Source: Bacillota bacterium (GTDB lineage Bacteria; Bacillota; Dethiobacteria; DTU022). From it: 26,267 nt of DNA. The position numbers and the translations under genes are program-made. The notes under the pieces were generated by a model. The model saw only the letters and a list, made by a program, of their open reading frames with translations, was not told where the DNA came from and did not search any database. Shown here piece after piece: positions 22,675-26,267 of this stretch (the first letter of the stretch is position 1; every line of letters starts with the position of its first letter). The stretch covers positions 1 through 26,267 of the forward strand of contig JAAZHP010000016.1 in assembly GCA_012510625.1 (NCBI GenBank), read 5' to 3'.

Positions 22675-23592
22675 CTAGAGAGAAACCTCCTTGCTGCCGC
22701 GGGCGGCGGAAATTTTATTCCTCAGCACCGAGAACTTCTCCTTGACAGCCGGAATGGAGAGGGCGGCACAGACAATTACCGCCGAGATGAGCTTCAGATC
22801 GGTTGGCGGCATGCCCAGTTCAAGGGCAAAAGCGATTACCAGCCGGTAGAGAATCGCTCCGAGAATTACTGCCATTAACCTGCGCAGAAGATTGGCGGTA
22901 CCGAATACGGCCTCGCCGATAATCACCGAGGCCAGCCCGATTATGACCATGCCGATGCCCATGCCCACATCGGCAAAAGACTGGTACTGGGCGATGAGCG
23001 CCCCCGAGAGGGCTACCAGGGCGTTGGCCAGGACCAACCCGATGAACTTGGTCAGGTCGGTGCTAACGCCCAGCGCCCTGACCATCTGCTCGTTGTCGCC
23101 AGTAGCCCTTAAAACCAGGCCGGCCTTGGTCTTCAAGAAGAGGTATAACAGCAGCATCACCGCAAGCAGCACCATAGACGAGACTGCCAGCGCGGCGTAA
23201 TCAGAACCCGGCACCCATTCCGGAAGACTGAAAATGGTCTTCTGGTTCAACAGGGGTATATTGGCCCGGTTGCTCATTACCTTGAGATTAACCGAGTAAA
23301 GCGCCAGCATGGTCAGGATCCCGGAAAGAATAGGTTGAATCTTCAGCCATGTATGGAGCAGTGCTGTTACGCCTCCGGCCAGCGCCCCGGCGGCCAGGGC
23401 CAGGACGATGCCCATAATGGGGTGGCCGGCGGTGCAGAGCACCGCCGAGACCGCCGCCCCGAGGACAAAGCTGCCGTCCACGGTCAGGTCAGGCATGTTC
23501 AGTGTGCGAAAGGAGATAAAGACACCCAAGGCCATAAGCGCGTATATAACGCCGAGCTCCACAGAGCTTATTACAGTTGCCAGGTTCATCAA
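22675..23592 (-). CDS. trpY: ABC transporter permease, TrpY-type
   Basis: A 305-residue integral membrane protein of the branched-chain-amino-acid-type permease superfamily (BPD_transp_2), with about eight hydrophobic helices. The segment LNMPDLTVDGSFVLGAAVSA near 32-51 is typical of the permeases that pair with PF04392 binding proteins. It is the middle gene of the three-gene operon, 25 bases after the binding protein gene and joined TAG-ATG to the ATPase gene. A single permease gene implies a homodimer in the complex. Confidence 0.9.
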   Translation of the reverse strand: MMNLATVISSVELGVIYALMALGVFISFRTLNMPDLTVDGSFVLGAAVSAVLCTAGHPIMGIVLALAAGALAGGVTALLHTWLKIQPILSGILTMLALYSVNLKVMSNRANIPLLNQKTIFSLPEWVPGSDYAALAVSSMVLLAVMLLLYLFLKTKAGLVLRATGDNEQMVRALGVSTDLTKFIGLVLANALVALSGALIAQYQSFADVGMGIGMVIIGLASVIIGEAVFGTANLLRRLMAVILGAILYRLVIAFALELGMPPTDLKLISAVIVCAALSIPAVKEKFSVLRNKISAARGSKEVSL

Positions 23593-23617
23593 TGTTGCTT
23601 CGTGACTCCTTTAGTTA

Positions 23618-24619
23618 TTATTTGTCAAACACCTCGACAGCTTCGTCAAGAACATCGCCGGGGATAGTCACCCCGATTGCTTCTGCCGTCACCAGGTTAA
23701 GATAGACTTCAAATTCGGTAATCATCCTGACCGGAATGTCGCCCGCCTTTTTTCCGTTTAAAATATCTGCGGCCATTCTGGCCGTCTCCTGGCCCAGGGT
23801 CACATAGTTGACTCCGTATGTGGCCAGTCCGCCGTCTTGAACCATTGAATCGGCGCCTACATACACGGGGATTTTCGCTTTTCTGGTTACCTGCGCCACT
23901 ACCGGCATCGCCGAAGCCACCGTATTGTCGGTGGGCGAGAAGATGGCGTCGACTTTTCCCACGAGAGATTGTACCGCTTGCTGCACCTCCGAGGTGTTGG
24001 TCACCGTAGCCTCGATTACCGTCATGCCGTTGCGTCCGGCATACTCTTTCAGGTCGTTGATTACCGAGACAGAGTTGGTCTCACTGGAGTTGTAGAGTGC
24101 TCCGATCTTCTTGATCCCGGGGGTGATCCGCAGCGCCAGCTCCATGATCTGCTCCGCCGAGACGGCATCGGAGGTGCCGGTCACATTTTTACCCGGCTTT
24201 TCCAGGTTATCCACGAGCCCCGAACCAACCGGGTCGGTGCAGGCGGAGAAGAGAACGGGGATCTCTGTAGTCTCCCCTGCAGCGGCCTGCGCCGACGGAG
24301 TGGCAATGGCAATGATCAGGTCGTATCCATGGTTAACAAATTTCTGGCAGATTGTCTTCAGGTTGGTCTGATCGTCCTGCGCGTTTTGATAATCGATGGC
24401 GATGTTATCGCCGTCGACAAAGCCCAGTACGGCCAATTCATCGATCATGGATTCGCGGATCGTATTCAACGACGGATGCTCCACAATCTGGACAATGCCA
24501 ACCTTTTTCACATCTGTCTCGCCATTGCCGCCGCCGTTTTCTTGCGGGGCGCAGGCGCTTAAAGAGAGCAGCATTACCAGCAAACAGGCCGACAAGAACA
24601 CCATAACAACTTTTTTCAT
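23618..24619 (-). CDS. trpX: ABC transporter substrate-binding lipoprotein, TrpX-type
   Basis: A 333-residue binding protein of the PF04392 family. The N-terminus is a lipoprotein signal: KK, a hydrophobic core, then the lipobox L20-S-A-C23, so the mature protein is tethered by Cys23 to the outer face of the membrane. Family landmarks include VGIVQIVEHPSLN, FVNHGYDLIIAIATPSAQ, VLFSACTDPVGSGLV and NVTGTSDAV. GAGGAGGAA lies about nine bases before the ATG. It is the first gene behind the T-box leader, which I read as Trp-specific. TrpX proteins have been predicted as tryptophan binders from T-box regulons in Firmicutes. Confidence 0.9.
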   Translation of the reverse strand: MKKVVMVFLSACLLVMLLSLSACAPQENGGGNGETDVKKVGIVQIVEHPSLNTIRESMIDELAVLGFVDGDNIAIDYQNAQDDQTNLKTICQKFVNHGYDLIIAIATPSAQAAAGETTEIPVLFSACTDPVGSGLVDNLEKPGKNVTGTSDAVSAEQIMELALRITPGIKKIGALYNSSETNSVSVINDLKEYAGRNGMTVIEATVTNTSEVQQAVQSLVGKVDAIFSPTDNTVASAMPVVAQVTRKAKIPVYVGADSMVQDGGLATYGVNYVTLGQETARMAADILNGKKAGDIPVRMITEFEVYLNLVTAEAIGVTIPGDVLDEAVEVFDK

Positions 24620-24720
24620 CTAGGGTTCCTCCTCATTTTGTAAAGAATTTTTTTGAGGGTTTCCCTGCAGTTCTCTAATTATCCGCAGATAAATAGAGTC
24701 TCAAGGAGCCGGCCAGAACC

Positions 24721-24752
24721 AAAAAAGCCTGCCCCTGGACAAGGGCAGGCTT
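24721..24752 (-). terminator. T-box intrinsic terminator
   Basis: The stem GCCTGCCC/GGGCAGGC (24743-24750 with 24727-24734, minus strand), an eight-base loop, then six T (24721-24726). Its 5' arm is also the 3' arm of the T-box antiterminator, so the two folds exclude each other. Confidence 0.92.
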
Positions 24753-24982
24753 TCTGCCTGCGGTACCACCTTGATTGATGCACGATTGCTCGCTGCATCC
24801 TCTCTGCAGGGTGCCGTCACACCCTTCGCCCGATAACGCTGGCGCTGCGTCGGCAGCTACTTGAGCCCAGGCTCTTTCACCCCGCCCTCGGCGGCCCATT
24901 TGTCCACCCCATCACCGGCCGGTTCTCACCAGCTCCGGCTCTCTGCGCGGCTGGAGGTGGTTTTACTCCCGCTTCATCGGTT
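24721..24982 (-). promoter_or_regulatory. T-box riboswitch, read as tryptophan-specific (UGG specifier)
   Basis: This is a leader upstream of trpXYZ. Stem I shows the K-turn-like GATGA, the lower helix GCGG (24969-24972) with CCGC (24891-24894), the AGTA S-turn (24964-24967) and the distal AGAGAG and GGTGAGAACCGG elements. Between GGTGG and CCGC the 3' strand reads ACAAATGGG, which puts the specifier UGG (24896-24898) before a purine, as in the glyQ T-boxes. The antiterminator is AAGG/CCTT, the seven-base bulge UGGUACC (24762-24768), then GCAGGC/GCCTGC. The competing terminator shares the GCCTGC strand. When uncharged tRNA-Trp binds, transcription into the transporter genes should continue. 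The T-box call is firm; the Trp reading is by hand alignment. Confidence 0.92.
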
Positions 24983-24988
24983 TCAGAA

Positions 24989-25017
24989 AAATTATCACAT
25001 CTTTGCCGTCCTGTCAA
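24989..25017 (-). promoter_or_regulatory. Promoter of the trpXYZ operon
   Basis: On the minus strand, TTGACA (25017-25012), 17 bases, then TAATTT (24994-24989). Transcription would begin near 24982, just before the T-box stem I. Confidence 0.7.
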
Positions 25018-25034
25018 CCCCAAAATTTAAAATT

Positions 25035-25421
25035 TTATGTGCATTGGGGCGTCTCTCGTTCATTAACCTCTGCAGCAATCATGAATTTATATCCATGAAT
25101 CGCAACTTGAAAAGCAATATCTCCCCAGGGCTGCTTGCTTATTGCGGTTGGCTGGAGGGGCAAATGATTTTCATAGATTATCCGGATCTTATCTTCGGGG
25201 ACGTTAATATAAAATACCACCCCCGTGCCCACAAAAGCTTCAGCCCCTTCAGGAACATAACCTTCTGTTGTTCCCAGCAGCACTTTACAGCCGCACAAGG
25301 ACACCTGGCAAAGAGGGTCCCCGCTATCCGGAGGCGTAGAGAAATCAAGGGACCACCCGGCTTGGACAAATTCTTCGGCCGCTTCATAGGGATTTGATGT
25401 CGCTAAAATTGGCCTTAACAT
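25035..25421 (-). CDS. Small VOC (glyoxalase/bleomycin-resistance)-like protein
   Basis: A 128-residue protein with the look of a one-domain VOC-family member. It opens PILATSNPYEAAEEFVQAGW, as in half-glyoxalase folds in which the first strand is followed by a helix. A later GTGVVFYINVPEDKIRIIYE segment reads like the second beta-alpha unit. Metal ligands are not obvious, and no reaction can be proposed. ATG 25421 is nine bases after GGGAGG; the ATG at 25430 touches that site and is less likely. It lies between the metallophosphoesterase and the trpXYZ leader on the same strand. It is followed closely by the trpXYZ promoter. Confidence 0.65.
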   Translation of the reverse strand: MLRPILATSNPYEAAEEFVQAGWSLDFSTPPDSGDPLCQVSLCGCKVLLGTTEGYVPEGAEAFVGTGVVFYINVPEDKIRIIYENHLPLQPTAISKQPWGDIAFQVAIHGYKFMIAAEVNERETPQCT

Positions 25422-25441
25422 ATCCAACATCCTCCCTTTTT

Positions 25442-25473
25442 TGATAAGGTTTATTCCTGTTTATTCCTTATCA
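25442..25473 (-). promoter_or_regulatory. Inverted repeat upstream of the VOC-like gene
   Basis: TGATAAGG (25442-25449) and CCTTATCA (25466-25473) flank a 16-base spacer that also holds a direct repeat (on the minus strand AATAAACAGG-AATAAAC). It lies just before the GGGAGG ribosome binding site. It has no T run and may be an operator. Confidence 0.35.
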
Positions 25474-25531
25474 GCCTCTCATTATTCAGGTTGTCTGCCC
25501 TGCAGGGCCAGGCGATTCCCATCCGCGGCGC

Positions 25532-26267
25532 CTATGGCTGTAGCACGAGTAAGGAGAGATCGGGGCGATTGAAAATGCGAAAGGGGATTACCGAGTTGCC
25601 CAGCCCTCGGCTGACATGCATGGCTGTCTCTCCGGAGCGGTAAAGGCCGGCGGAGTAAGGCGGAAAGAAAGTTACATCGGGAGACAGGAGCCCGCCCAGA
25701 AAGGGCAGCCGCACCACGCCGCCGTGAACATGGCCGGCACAGACCAGGTCGGCGCCCCAGGCAACATATTCCTGAAAGTATTTCGGGTTGTGGGCCAGCA
25801 GGATGGTGACCTCATCATCCCGGGGCCGGCCGAGCCTGGTTTCAATAAATTCTGCCTTCAACTCTGCACCTTTCCACATGTCGGAGACGCTGCGGCTGGA
25901 GTAGTGGTAGAGCTCCGAGGTAAAGCCGTAGATGCCAAAGGTGGCCCCTCCTGCTTCAATTTCAGCACGTTCATTGTCCAGAAGCACCGCACCGGCCTCG
26001 CGAAGCCGCTTAATGAAACGGTCATATCGATCTGTCCCTGCCGTTCCCCTGACAATCTGCTCGTGGTTTCCCAGTGAGCAGTAAACTGGGCAAATGCCCT
26101 TTAGCTCGTAAAGAAGATTGATGAAGGCGCTGCCGTCGTCGCTATGCGAATTGATCATATCCCCGGAAACAAATATAAGATCGGGCTCCAGCCTGGCGAT
26201 CGCCCGGGCCAGGCGCATGTTTTGCTGCCCGAACTGCTTCCCGTGCAGGTCGCTGATATGGACGATC
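25532..26267 (-). CDS. Metallophosphoesterase (YkuE/YaeI-like), partial
   Basis: The C-terminal 245 residues are visible; the gene continues past the right edge, since the frame stays open to the last base with HISDLHGKQFG, the first metal motif. Further motifs are VSGDMI (GD motif), SLGNHE (GNHE motif), LLAHNP and CAGHVHGG, the full set of the calcineurin-like two-metal phosphoesterases. Members of this branch hydrolyse phosphodiesters, in some cases acting on lipid A precursors or UDP-diacylglucosamine; the substrate here is unknown. An internal ATG at 26218 would drop the first metal motif and is not the real start. The N-terminus and any signal anchor lie outside the window. Confidence 0.9.
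   Translation of the reverse strand, partial: IVHISDLHGKQFGQQNMRLARAIARLEPDLIFVSGDMINSHSDDGSAFINLLYELKGICPVYCSLGNHEQIVRGTAGTDRYDRFIKRLREAGAVLLDNERAEIEAGGATFGIYGFTSELYHYSSRSVSDMWKGAELKAEFIETRLGRPRDDEVTILLAHNPKYFQEYVAWGADLVCAGHVHGGVVRLPFLGGLLSPDVTFFPPYSAGLYRSGETAMHVSRGLGNSVIPFRIFNRPDLSLLVLQP

Overview
The window looks like chromosomal DNA from a GC-rich member of the Firmicutes, class Clostridia, probably an anaerobe. Several features point this way: a cdaA-cdaR-glmM operon in the Firmicutes order, a canonical T-box leader, TTG/GTG starts with strong GGAGG-type ribosome binding sites, clostridial NADH-linked flavin/iron-sulfur subunits, and a short (type II) diaminopimelate dehydrogenase resembling the Symbiobacterium enzyme as I remember it. 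No rRNA, tRNA or CRISPR array was seen. Genus assignment is not possible by eye.

Layout. 1-418: edge of a possible insertion sequence, then a palindromic repeat and a promoter. 419-2856: an AmmeMemoRadiSam pair (LigB/Memo-like + AMMECR1 fusion, then its radical SAM enzyme). 2891-2929: a near-perfect palindrome. 2949-4310: sodium:alanine/glycine symporter. 4431-7422: cdaA, cdaR and glmM, coupling c-di-AMP synthesis to cell-wall precursor supply. 7548-10683: a three-gene NADH-oxidising diaphorase module (NuoE/HoxE, NuoF/HydB and HoxU/NuoG-N types) with no catalytic hydrogenase or formate dehydrogenase subunit beside it. 10801-11520: MtnX-like HAD phosphatase. 11500-13067: repeat-rich DNA on both sides of a macrodomain gene. 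13068-18498: a divergent catabolic-looking cluster. An FGGY sugar kinase and a TetR regulator lie on the minus strand, and a PLP aminotransferase and a two-domain class II aldolase lie on the plus strand. Two copies of one palindromic operator sit at the two promoters between them. 18570-19471: DUF6922/AbiEii-type toxin-antitoxin pair. 19485-20375: diaminopimelate dehydrogenase. 20610-21857: Era-like GTPase with a hydrophobic C-terminal part. 21880-24619: a TrpXYZ-type ABC transporter. Its leader (24721-24982, minus strand) is a T-box whose specifier I read as UGG (Trp). 25035-25421: small VOC-like protein. 25532-26267: metallophosphoesterase cut by the window edge.

The most promising undescribed biology is the 13-18.5 kb kinase/TetR/aminotransferase/aldolase cluster. 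It has one operator sequence at both divergent promoters, and its aldolase carries a second domain that has kept the fold motifs but lost two of the three zinc histidines. Other items of interest are the diaphorase module without a partner, the T-box whose UGGU bulge does not make a Watson-Crick pair with the usual G73 of tRNA-Trp, and the duplicated repeat modules on either side of the macrodomain gene.
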